From Anaspis maculata (taxonomy: Eukaryota > Arthropoda > Insecta > Coleoptera > Scraptiidae), in the NCBI GenBank assembly GCA_949128115.1, contig OX421964.1:50446601-50510600 (forward strand): a stretch of 64,000 bases of DNA, read 5' to 3'. Positions 1-12,000 of the stretch are shown here, piece by piece. Both the position numbers and the translations under genes were made by a program. Every line of letters starts with the position of its first letter. The stretch's first letter is position 1. Under the pieces are notes generated by a model, which was given only the letters and a program-made list of their open reading frames with translations, searched no databases and was not told the origin of the DNA.

Positions 1-722
1 TTAACACTATTATTTCAAAGAAAAACCGATGGATTGAGTATCCTAAGCCCGGAATAAAGTTTAAACTTTTATCGGTGAAGCCGAACGGATCGCTGAGAAA
101 AAAATCGATTCCGAATCTGACTTCTGCAGCAAATGACCAAACAGCAAATTACCGAGAAGTTTTCCCGAATTTAACACTATTATTTCAAAAAAAAGCCGAT
201 GGATTGAGTATCCTAAGCCCGGCAAAAAGTTCAAACTTTTATCGGTGAAGCCGAACGGATCGCTGAGAAAAAAATCGATTCCGAATCTGACTTCTGCAGC
301 AAATGACCAAACAGCCAATTACCGAGAAGTTTTCCCGAATTTAACACTATTATTTCAAAAAAAAGCCGATGGATTGAGTATCCTAAGCCCGGAATAAAGT
401 TCAAACTTTTATCGGTGAAGCCGAACGGATCGCTGAGAAAAAAATCAATTCCGAATCTGACTTCTGCAGCAAATGACCAAACAGCCAATTACCGAGAAGT
501 TTTCCCAAATTTAACACTATTATTTCAAAAAAAAGCCGATGGATTGAGTATCCTAAGCCCGGAATAAAGTTCAAACTTTTATCGGTGAAGCCGAACGGAT
601 CGCTGAGAAAAAAATCGATTCCAAATCTGACTTCTGCAGCAAATGACCAAACAGCCAATTACCGAGAAGTTTTCCCGAATTTAACACTATTATTTCAAAA
701 AAAGCCGATGGATTGAGTATCC
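1..722 (+). repeat. Block A, first copy of a 722-bp duplication (partner 1699-2420)
   Basis: This stretch starts with the CAAAGAAAAACCG variant, then CAGCAAATT, GGCAAAAAG and the AATCAATTCC monomer. The same sequence recurs 1698 bp downstream and looks identical until position 722, where CCTTAG meets CCTAAG. The window begins inside this block, so its left end is unknown. Confidence 0.9.
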
Positions 723-1600
723 TTAGCCCGGAATAAAGTTCAAACATTTATCGGTGAAGCCGAACGGATCGCTGAGAAAAAAATCGATTCCGAATCTGAC
801 TTCTGCAGCAAATGACCAAACAGCCAATTACCGAGAAGTTTTCCCGAATTTAACACTATTATTTCAAAAAAAGCCGATGGATTGAGTATCCTAAGCCCGG
901 AATAAAGTTTAAACTTTTATCGGTGAAGCCGAACGGATCGCTGAGAAAAAAATCGATTCCGAATCTGACTTCTGCAGCAAATGACCAAACAGCCAATTAC
1001 CGAGAAGTTTTCACGAATGTAACATATTTATTTAAAAAAAAAGCCGATGGATTGAGTATCCTAAGCCCGGAATAAAGTTCAAACTTTTATCGGTGAAGCC
1101 GAACGGATCGCTGAGAAAAAAATCGATTCCAAATCTGACTTCTGCAGCAAATGACCAAACAGCCAATTACCGAGAAGTTTTCCCGAATTTAACACCATTT
1201 TATTCAAAAAGAAGCCGATGGATTGAGTATCCTTAGCCCGGAATAAAGTTCAAACATTTATCGGTGAAGCCGAACGGATCGCTGAGAAAAAAATCGATTC
1301 CGAATCTGACTTCTGCAGCAAATGACCAAACAGCCAATTACCGAGAAGTTTTCCCGAATTTAACACTATTATTTCAAAAAAAGCCGATGGATTGAGTATC
1401 CTAAGCCCGGAATAAAGTTTAAACTTTTATCGGTGAAGCCGAACGGATCGCTGAGAAAAAAATCGATTCCGAATCTGACTTCTGCAGCAAATGACCAAAC
1501 AGCCAATTACCGAGAAGTTTTCACGAATGTAACATATTTATTTAAAAAAAAAGCCGATGGATTGAGTATCCTAAGCCCGGAATAAAGTTCAAACTCTTAT
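704..1600 (+). repeat. Three-monomer (510-bp) tandem duplication
   Basis: 704-1090 and 1214-1600 match at an offset of 510 bp, three monomers. Both contain the CCTTAG/AACATTTATCGG monomer, a TTTAAAC monomer, and TTCACGAATGTAACATATTTATTT. The second copy is preceded by CACCATTTTATTC, which the first lacks. The copies part where TTTTATCGG in the first reads TCTTATCGG in the second. Confidence 0.85.
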
Positions 1601-1698
1601 CGGTGAAGCCGAACGGATCGCTGAGAAAAAAATCGATTCCGAATCTGACTTCTGCAGCAAATGACCAAACAGCCAATTACCGAGAAGTTTTCCCGAAT

Positions 1699-2420
1699 TT
1701 AACACTATTATTTCAAAGAAAAACCGATGGATTGAGTATCCTAAGCCCGGAATAAAGTTTAAACTTTTATCGGTGAAGCCGAACGGATCGCTGAGAAAAA
1801 AATCGATTCCGAATCTGACTTCTGCAGCAAATGACCAAACAGCAAATTACCGAGAAGTTTTCCCGAATTTAACACTATTATTTCAAAAAAAAGCCGATGG
1901 ATTGAGTATCCTAAGCCCGGCAAAAAGTTCAAACTTTTATCGGTGAAGCCGAACGGATCGCTGAGAAAAAAATCGATTCCGAATCTGACTTCTGCAGCAA
2001 ATGACCAAACAGCCAATTACCGAGAAGTTTTCCCGAATTTAACACTATTATTTCAAAAAAAAGCCGATGGATTGAGTATCCTAAGCCCGGAATAAAGTTC
2101 AAACTTTTATCGGTGAAGCCGAACGGATCGCTGAGAAAAAAATCAATTCCGAATCTGACTTCTGCAGCAAATGACCAAACAGCCAATTACCGAGAAGTTT
2201 TCCCAAATTTAACACTATTATTTCAAAAAAAAGCCGATGGATTGAGTATCCTAAGCCCGGAATAAAGTTCAAACTTTTATCGGTGAAGCCGAACGGATCG
2301 CTGAGAAAAAAATCGATTCCAAATCTGACTTCTGCAGCAAATGACCAAACAGCCAATTACCGAGAAGTTTTCCCGAATTTAACACTATTATTTCAAAAAA
2401 AGCCGATGGATTGAGTATCC
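1699..2420 (+). repeat. Block A, second copy
   Basis: This repeats 1-722 without a difference I could see. It continues into the GGTGGAGCC-rich block, whereas the first copy continues into CCTTAG monomers. The same front sequence leads to two different followers, as expected for an unequal-exchange junction near 2420. Confidence 0.9.
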
Positions 2421-5400
2421 TAAGCCCGGAATAAAGTTTAAACTTTTATCGGTGAAGCCGAACGGATCGCTGAGAAAAAAATCGATTCCGAATCTGACTT
2501 CTGCAGCAAATGACCAAACAGCCAATTACCGAGAAGTTTTCCCGAATTTACCACTATTATTTCAAAAGAAGCCGATGGATTGAGTATCCTAAGCCTGGAA
2601 TTAAGTTTAAACTTTTATCGGTGGAGCCGAACGGATCGCTGAGAAAAAATCGATTCCGAATCTGACTTCTGCAGCAAATGACCAAACAACCAATTACCGA
2701 GAAGTTTTCCAGAATTTAACACTATTATTTGAAAAAAAAGCCGATGGATTGAGTATCCTAAGCCCGGAATAAAGTTCAAACTTTTATCGGTGAAGCCGAA
2801 CGGATCGCTGAGAAAAAAATCGATTCCGAATCTGACTTCTGCAGCAAATGACCAAACAGCCAATTACCGAGAAGTTTTCCCGAATTTAACATCATTATTT
2901 CAAAAAAAAAAGCCGATGGATTGAGTATCCTAAGCCCGGAATAAAGTTCAAACTTTTATCGGTGAAGCCGAACGGATCGCTGAGAAAAAAATCGATTCCG
3001 AATCTGACTTCTGCAGCAAATGACCAAACAGCCAATTACCGAGAAGTTTTCCCGAATTTAACACTATTATTTCAAAAAAAGCCGATGGATTGAGTATCCT
3101 AAGCCCGGAATAAAGTTTTAACTTTTATCGGTGGAGCCGAACGGATCGCTGAGAAAAAATCGATTCCGAATCTGACTTCTGCAGCAAATGACCAAACAAC
3201 CAATTACCGAGAAGTTTTCCCGAATTTACAACTATTATTTTAAAAAAAAGCCGATGGATTGAGTATCCTAAGCCCGGAATAAAGTTCAAACTTTTATCGG
3301 TGAAGCCGAACGGATCGCTGAGAAAAAAATCGATTCCAAATCTGACTTCTGCAGCAAATGACCAAACAGCCAATTACCGAGAAGTTTTCCCGAATTTAAC
3401 ATTATTATTTCAAAAAAAAGCCGATGGATTGAGTATCCTAAGCCCGGAATAAAGTTTAAACTTTTATCGGTGGAGCCGAACGGATCGCTGAGAAAAAATC
3501 GATTCCGAATCTGACTTCTGCAGCAAATGACCAAACAACCAATTACCGAGAAGTTTTCCCGAATTTAACACTATTATTTTAAAAAAAAGCCGATGGATTG
3601 AGTATCCTAAGCCCGGAATAAAGTTCAAACTTTTATCGGTGAAGCCGAACGGATCGCTGAGAAAAAAATCGATTCCGAATCTGACTTCTGCAGCAAATGA
3701 CCAAACAGCCAATTACCGAGAAGTTTTCCCGAATTTAACATTATTATTTCAAAAAAAAAGCCGATGGATTGAGTATCCTAAGCCCGGAATAAAGTTCAAA
3801 CTTTTATCGGTGAAGCCGAACGGATCGCTGAGAAAAAAATCGATTCCGAATCTGACTTCTGCAGCAAATGACCAAACAGCCAATTACCGAGAAGTTTTCC
3901 CGAATTTAACATTATTATTTCAAAAAAAAGCCGATGGATTGAGTATCCTAAGCCCGGAATAAAGTTCAAACTTTTATCGGTGAAGCCGAACGGATCGCTG
4001 AGAAAAAAATCGATTCCGAATCTGACTTCTGCAGCAAATGACCAAACAGCCAATTACCGAGAAGTTTTCCCGAATTTAACACTATTATTTCAAAAAAAGC
4101 CGATGGATTGAGTATCCTAAGCCCGGAATAAAGTTTAAACTTTTATCGGTGGAGCCGAACGGATCGCTGAGAAAAAATCGATTCCGAATCTGACTTCTGC
4201 AGCAAATGACCAAACAACCAATTACCGAGAAGTTTTCCCGAATTTAACATTATTATTTCAAAAAAAAAGCCGATGGATTGAGTATCCTAAGCCCGGAATA
4301 AAGTTCAAACTTTTATCGGTGAAGCCGCACGGATCGCTGAGAAAAAAATCGATTCCGAATCTGACTTCTGCAGCAAATGACCAAACAGCCAATTACCGAG
4401 AAGTTTTCCCGAATTTAACACTATTATTTCAAAAAAAGCCGATGGATTGAGTATCCTAAGCCCGGAATAAAGTTTAAACTTTTATCGGTGGAGCCGAACG
4501 GATCGCTGAGAAAAAATCGATTCCGAATCTGACTTCTGCAGCAAATGACCAAACAACCAATTACCGAGAAGTTTTCCCGAATTTAACATTATTATTTCAA
4601 AAAAAAAGCCCATGGATTGAGTATCCTAAGCCCGGAATAAAGTTCAAACTTTTATCGGTGAAGCCGAACGGATCGCTGAGAAAAAAATCGATTCCGAATC
4701 TGACTTCTGCAGCAAATGACCAAACAGCCAAATAACGAGAAGTTTTTCCGAATTTAACATTATTATTTCAAAAAAAAAGCCGATGGATTGAGTATCCTAA
4801 GCCCGGAATAAAGTTCAAACTTTTATCGGTGAAGCCGAACGGATCGCTGAGAAAAAAATCGATTCCGAATCTGACTTCTGCAGCAAATGACCAAACAGCC
4901 AATTACCGAGAAGTTTTCCAGAATTTAACACTATTATTTCAAAAAAAGCCGATGGATTGAGTATCCTAAGCCCGGAATAAAGTTCAAACTTGTATCGGTG
5001 AAGCCGAACGGATCGCTGAGAAAAAAATCGATTTCGAATCTGACTTCTGCAGCAAATGACCAAACAGCCAATTACCGAGAAGTTTTTCCGAATTTAACAC
5101 TATTATTTCAAAAAAAGCCGATGGATTGAGTATCCTAAGCCCGGAATGAAGTTTAAACTTTTATCGGTGAAGCCGAACGGATCGCTGAGAAAAAAATCGA
5201 TTTCGAATCTGACTTCTGCAGCAAATGACCAAACAGCCAATTACCCAGAAGTTTTCCCGAATTTAACACTATTATTTCAAAATGAGCCGATGGATTGAGT
5301 ATCCTAAGCCCGGAATAAAGTTCAAACTTTTATCGGTGAAGCCGAACGGATCGCTGAGAAAAAAATCGATTCCGAATCTGACTTCTGCAGCAAATGACCA

Positions 5401-5430
5401 AACAGCCAATTACCGAGAAGTTTTCCCGAA
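2421..5430 (+). repeat. GGTGGAGCC-rich HOR block, copy 1
   Basis: GGTGGAGCC monomers begin at 2621, 3131, 3470, 4149 and 4488, at spacings of 510, 339, 679 and 339 bp (3, 2, 4 and 2 monomers). These monomers share three linked changes: GGTGGAGCC for GGTGAAGCC, six rather than seven A in tract 1, and CAAACAACC for CAAACAGCC. Monomers in between are near the common state. Private marks include GCCGCACGG (near 4326), AATAACGAG or AACGAG (near 4733), and CAAAATGAGCCG (5279). The block recurs at an offset of about 25981 bp. Confidence 0.9.
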
Positions 5431-8400
5431 TTTAACATTATTATTTCAAAAAAAAAGCCGATGGATTGAGTATCCTAAGCCCGGAATAAAACTCAAACTT
5501 TTATCGGTGAAGCCGAACGGATCGCTGAGAAAAAAATCGATTCCGAATCTGACTTCTGCAGCAAATGACCAAACAGCCAATTACCGAGAAGTTTTCCCGA
5601 ATTTAACACTATTATTTCAAAAAAAGCCGATGGATTGAGTATCCTAAGCCCGGAATGAAGTTCAAACTTTTATCGGTGAAGCCGAACGGATCGCTGAGAA
5701 AAAAATCGATTCCAAATCTGACTTCTGCAGCAAATGACCAAACAGCCAATTACCGAGAAGTTTTCCCGAATTTAACACTATTATTTCAAAAAGAAGCCGA
5801 TGGATTGAGTATCCTTAGCCCGGAATAAAGTTCAAACATTTATCGGTGAAGCCGAACGGATCGCTGAGAAAAAAATCGATTCCGAATCTGACTTCTGCAG
5901 CAAATGACCAAACAGCCAATTACCGAGAAGTTTTCCCGAATGTAACATAATTATTTAAAAAAAAAAGCCGATGGATTGAGTATCCTAAGCCCGGAATAAA
6001 GCTCAAACTTTTATCGGTGAAGCCGAACGGATCGCTGAGGAAAAAATCGATTCCGAATCTGACTTCTGCAGCAAATGACCAAACAGCCAATTACCGAGAA
6101 GTTTTCCCGAATTTAACACTATTATTTCAAAAAAAGCCGATGGATTGAGTATCCTAAGCCCGGAATAAAGTTTAAATTTTTATCGGTGAAGCCGAACGGA
6201 TCGCTGAGAAAAAAATCGATTCCAAATCTGACTTCTGCAGCAAATGACCAAACAGCCAATTACCGAGAAGTTTTCCCGAATTCAATACTATTATTTCAAA
6301 AAGAAGCCGATGGATTGAGTATCCTTAGCCCGGAATAAAGTTCAAACATTTATCGGTGAAGCCGAACGGATCGCTGAGAAAAAAATCGATTCCGAATCTG
6401 ACTTCTGCAGCAAATGACCAAACAGCCAATTACCGAGAAGTTTTCCCGAATGTAACATAATTATTTAAAAAAAAAGCCGATGGATTGAGTATCCTAAGCC
6501 CGGAATAAAGTTCAAACTTTTATCGGTGAAGCCGAACGGATCGCTGAGAAAAAAATCGATTCCAAATCTGACTTCTGCAGCAAATGACCAAACAGCCAAT
6601 TACCGAGAAGTTTTCCCGAATTTAACACTATTATTTCAAAAAAAGCCGATGGATTGAGTATTCTAAGCCCGGAATAAGGTTTAAACTTTTATCGGTGAAG
6701 CCGAACGGATCGCTGAGAAAAAAATCGATTCCGAATCTGACTTCTGCAGCAAATGACCAAACAGCCAATTACCGAGAAGTTTTCCCGAATTTAACACTAT
6801 TATTTCAAAAAAAGCCGATGGATTGAGTATCCTAAGCCCGGAATAAAGTTCAAACTTTTATCGGTGAAGCCGAACGGATCGCTGAGAAAAAAATCGATTC
6901 CAAATCTGACTTCTGCAGCAAATGACCAAACAGCAAATTACCGAGAAGTTTTCCCGAATTTAACACTTTTATTTCAAAAAAAAGCCGATGGATTGAGTAT
7001 CCTAAGCCCGGGAAAAAGTTCAAACTTTTATCGGTGAAGCCGAACGGATCGCTGAGAAAAAAATCGATTCCAAATCTGACTTCTGCAGCAAATGACCAAA
7101 CAGCCAATTACCGAGAAGTTTTCCCGAATTCAACACTATTATTTCAAAAAAAGCCGATGGATTGAGTATTCTAAGCCCGGAATAAGGTTTAAACTTTTAT
7201 CGGTGAAGCCGAACGGATCGCTGAGAAAAAAATCGATTCCGAATCTGACTTCTGCAGCAAATGACCAAACAGCCAATTACCGAGAAGTTTTCCCGAATTT
7301 AACACTATTATTTCAAAAAAAGCCGATGGATTGAGTATTCTAAGCCCGGAATAAGGTTTAAACTTTTATCGGTGAAGCCGAACGGATCGCTGAGAAAAAA
7401 ATCGATTCCGAATCTGACTTCTGCAGCAAATGACCAAACAGCCAATTACCGAGAAGTTTTCCCGAATTTAACATTATTATTTCAAAAAAAAAGCCGATGG
7501 ATTGAGTATCCCAAGCCCGGAATAAAGTTCAAACTTTTATCGGTGAAGCCGAACGGATCGCTGAGAAAAAAATCGATTCCAAATCTGACTTCTGCAGCAA
7601 ATGACCAAACAGCCAATTACCGAGAAGTTTTCCCGAATTTAACACTATTATTTCAAAAAAAGCCGATGGATTGAGTATTCTAAGCCCGGAATAAGGTTTA
7701 AACTTTTATCGGTGAAGCCGAACGGATCGCTGAGAAAAAAATCGATTCCGAATCTGACTTCTGCAGCAAATGACCAAACAGCCAATTACCGAGAAGTTTT
7801 CCCGAATTTAACACTATTATTTCAAAAAAAGCCGATGGATTGAGTATCCTAAGCCCGGAATAAAGTTCAAACTTTTATCGGTGAAGCCGAACGGATCGCT
7901 GAGAAAAAAATCGATTCCAAATCTGACTTCTGCAGCAAATGACCAAACAGCCAATTACCGAGAAGTTTTCCCGAATTTAACACTATTATTTCAAAAAAAG
8001 CCGATGGATTGAGTATCCTAAGCCCGGAATAAAGTTCAAACTTTTATCGGTGAAGCCGAACGGATCGCTGAGAAAAAAATCGATTCCAAATCTGACTTCT
8101 GCAGCAAATGACCATACAGCCAATTACCGAGAAGTTTTCCCGAATTTAACATTATTATTTCAAAAAAAAAGCCGATGGATTGAGTATCCTAAGCCCGGAA
8201 TAAAGTTTAAACTTTTATCGGTGGAGCCGAACGGATCGCTGAGAAAAAATCGATTCCGAATCTGACTTCTGCAGCAAATGACCAAACAGCCAATTACCGA
8301 GAAGTTTTCCCGAATTTAACATTATTATTTCAAAAAAAAAGCCGATGGATTGAGTATCCTAAGCCCGGAATAAAGTTCAAACTTTTATCGGTGAAGCCGA

Positions 8401-9090
8401 ACGGATCGCTGAGAAAAAAATCGATTCCAAATCTGACTTCTGCAGCAAATGACCAAACAGCCAATTACCGAGAAGTTTTCCCGAATTTAACATTATTATT
8501 TCAAAAAAAAAGCCGATGGATTGAGTATCCTAAGCCCGGAATAAAGTTCAAACTTTTATCGGTGAAGCCGAACGGATCGCTGAGAAAAAAATCGATTCCG
8601 AATCTGACTTCTGCAGCAAATGACCAAACAGCCAATTACCGAGAAGTTTTCCCGAATTTAACACTATTATTTAAAAAAAAAAGCCGATGGATTGAGTATC
8701 CTAAGCCCGGAATAAAGTTCAAACTTTCATCGGTGAAGCCGAACGGATCGATGAGAAAAAAATCGATTCCGAATCTGACTTCTGCAGCAAATGACCAAAC
8801 AGCCAATTACCGAGAAGTTTTCCCGAATTTAACACTATTATTTCAAAAAAAGCCGATGGATTGAGTATCCTAAGCCCGGAATAAAGTTTAAACTTTTATC
8901 GGTGAAGCCGAACGGATCGCTGAGAAAAAAATCGATTCCAAATCTGACTTCTGCAGCAAATGACCAAACAGCCAATTACCGAGAAGTTTTCCCGAATTTA
9001 ACACTATTATTTCAAAAAAAGCCGATGGATTGAGTATCCTAAGCCCGGAATAAAGTTCAAACTTTTATCGGTGAAGCCGAACGGATCGCT
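5431..9090 (+). repeat. Mixed-variant segment with a TATTCTAAG run and an 8.0-8.7 kb block
   Basis: The segment holds an AAAACTC monomer (near 5489), two CCTTAG then GTAACATAATT pairs (about 5815-5960 and 6325-6460), and four TATTCTAAG...GGAATAAGG monomers near 6659, 7168, 7337 and 7679. A SmaI monomer lies at 7007. The part at about 7810-8670 (CCATACAGCC near 8112, GGTGGAGCC at 8221) recurs at offset 29038 in 36.85-37.71 kb, and again in 47.1-48.0 kb. EcoRI sites from GAATTC variants occur at 6278 and 7126. Confidence 0.8.
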
Positions 9091-12000
9091 GAGGAAAAAA
9101 TCGATTCCGAATCTGACTTCTGCAGCAAATGACCAAACAGCCAATTACCGAGAAGTTTTCCCGAATTTAACACTATTATTTCAAAAAAAGCCGATGGATT
9201 GAGTATCCTAAGCCCGGAATAAAGTTTAAACTTTTATCGGTGAAGCCGAACGGATCGCTGAGAAAAAAATCGATTCCAAATCTGACTTCTGCAGCAAATG
9301 ACCAAACAGCCAATTACCGAGAAGTTTTCCCGAATTTAACACTATTATTTCAAAAAAAGCCGATGGATTGAGTATCCTAAGCCCGGAATAAAGTTCAAAC
9401 TTTTATCGGTGAAGCCGAACGGATCGCTGAGAAAAAAATCGATTCCGAATCTGACTTCTGCAGCAAATGACCAAACAGCCAATTACCGAGAAGTTTTCCC
9501 GAATTTAACATTATTATTTCAAAAAAAAAGCCGATGGATTGAGTATCCTAAGCCCGGAATAAAGTTCAAACTTTTATCGGTGAAGCCGAACGGATCGCTG
9601 AGAAAAAAATCGATTCCGAATCTGACTTCTGCAGCAAATGACCAAACAGCCAATTACCGAAAAGTTTTCCCGAATTTAACACTATTATTTCAAAAAAAAG
9701 CCGATGGATTGAGTATCCTAAGCCCGGAATAAAGTTCAAACTTTCATCGGTGAAGCCGAACGGATCGCTGAGAAAAAAATCGATTCCGAATCTGACTTCT
9801 GCAGCAAATGACCAAACAGCCAATTACCGAGAAGTTTTCCCGAATTCAACATTATTATTTCAAAAAAAAGCCGATGGATTGAGTATCCTAAGCGCGGAAT
9901 AAAGTTCAAACTTTTATCGGTGAAGCCGAACGGATCGCTGAGAAAAAAATCGATTCCGAATCTGACTTCTGCAGCAAATGACCAAACAGCCAATTACCGA
10001 GAAGTTTTCCCGAATTTAACACTATTATTTCAAAAAAAGCCGATGGATTGAGTATCCTAAGCCCGGAATAAAGTTCAAACTTTTATCGGTGAAGCCGAAC
10101 GGATCGCTGAGAAAAAAATCGATTCCAAATCTGACTTCAGCAGCAAATGACCAAACAGCCAATTACCGAGAAGTTTTCCCGAATTTAACACCATTTTATT
10201 CAAAAAGAAGCCGATGGATTGAGAATCCTTAGCCCGGAATAAAGTTCAAACATTTATCGGTGAAGCCGAACGGATCGCTGAGAAAAAAATCGATTCCGAA
10301 TCTGACTTCTGCAGCAAATGACCAAACAGCCAATTACCGAGAAGTTTTCCCGAATGTAACATAATTATTTAAAAAAAAAAGCCGATGGATTGAGTATCCT
10401 AAGCCCGGAATAAAGTTCAAACTTTTATCGGTGAAGCCGAACGGATCGCTGAGGAAAAAATCGATTCCGAATCTGACTTCTGCAGCAAATGACCAAACAG
10501 CCAATTACCGAGAAGTTTTCCCGAATTTAACACTATTATTTCAAAAAAAGCCGATGGATTGAGTATCCTAAGCCCGGAATAAAGTTTAAACTTTTATCGG
10601 TGAAGCCGAACGGATCGCTGAGAAAAAAATCGATTCCAAATCTGACTTCTGCAGCAAATGACCAAACAGCCAATTACCGAGAAGTTTTCCCGAATTTAAC
10701 ACTATTATTTCAAAAAAAGCCGATGGATTGAGTATCCTAAGCCCGGAATAAAGTTCAAACTTTTATCGGTGAAGCCGAACGGATCGCTGAGAAAAAAATC
10801 GATTCCGAATCTGACTTCTGCAGCAAATGACCAAACAGCCAATTACCGAGAAGTTTTCCCGAATTTAACATTATTATTTCAAAAAAAAAGCCGATGGATT
10901 GAGTATCCTAAGCCCGGAATAAAGTTCAAACTTTTATCGGTGAAGCCGAACGGATCGCTGAGAAAAAAATCGATTCCGAATCTGACTTCTGCAGCAAATG
11001 ACCAAACAGCCAATTACCGAAAAGTTTTCCCGAATTTAACACTATTATTTCAAAAAAAAGCCGATGGATTGAGTATCCTAAGCCCGGAATAAAGTTCAAA
11101 CTTTCATCGGTGAAGCCGAACGGATCGCTGAGAAAAAAATCGATTCCGAATCTGACTTCTGCAGCAAATGACCAAACAGCCAATCACCGAGAAGTTTTCC
11201 CGAATTCAACATTATTATTTCAAAAAAAAGCCGATGGATTGAGTATCCTAAGCGCGGAATAAAGTTCAAACTTTTATCGGTGAAGCCGAACGGATCGCTG
11301 AGAAAAAAATCGATTCCGAATCTGACTTCTGCAGCAAATGACCAAACAGCCAATTACCGAGAAGTTTTCCCGAATTTAACACTATTATTCCAAAAAAAGC
11401 CGATGGATTGAGTATCCTAAGCCCGGAATAAAGTTCAAACTTTTATCGGTGAAGCCGAACGGATCGCTGAGAAAAAAATCGATTCCAAATCTGACTTCAG
11501 CAGCAAATGACCAAACAGCCAATTACCGAGAAGTTTTCCCGAATTTAACACCATTTTATTCAAAAAGAAGCCGATGGATTGAGAATCCTTAGCCCGGAAT
11601 AAAGTTCAAACATTTATCGGTGAAGCCGAACGGATCGCTGAGAAAAAAATCGATTCCGAATCTGACTTCTGCAGCAAATGACCAAACAGCCAATTACCGA
11701 GAAGTTTTCCCGAATGTAACATAATTATTTAAAAAAAAAAGCCGATGGATTGAGTATCCTAAGCCCGGAATAAAGTTCAAACTTTTATCGGTGAAGCCGA
11801 ACGGATCGCTGAGGAAAAAATCGATTCCGAATCTGACTTCTGCAGCAAATGACCAAACAGCCAATTACCGAGAAGTTTTCCCGAATTTAACACTATTATT
11901 TCAAAAAAAGCCGATGGATTGAGTATCCTAAGCCCGGAATAAAGTTTAAACTTTTATCGGTGAAGCCGAACGGATCGCTGAGAAAAAAATCGATTCCAAA

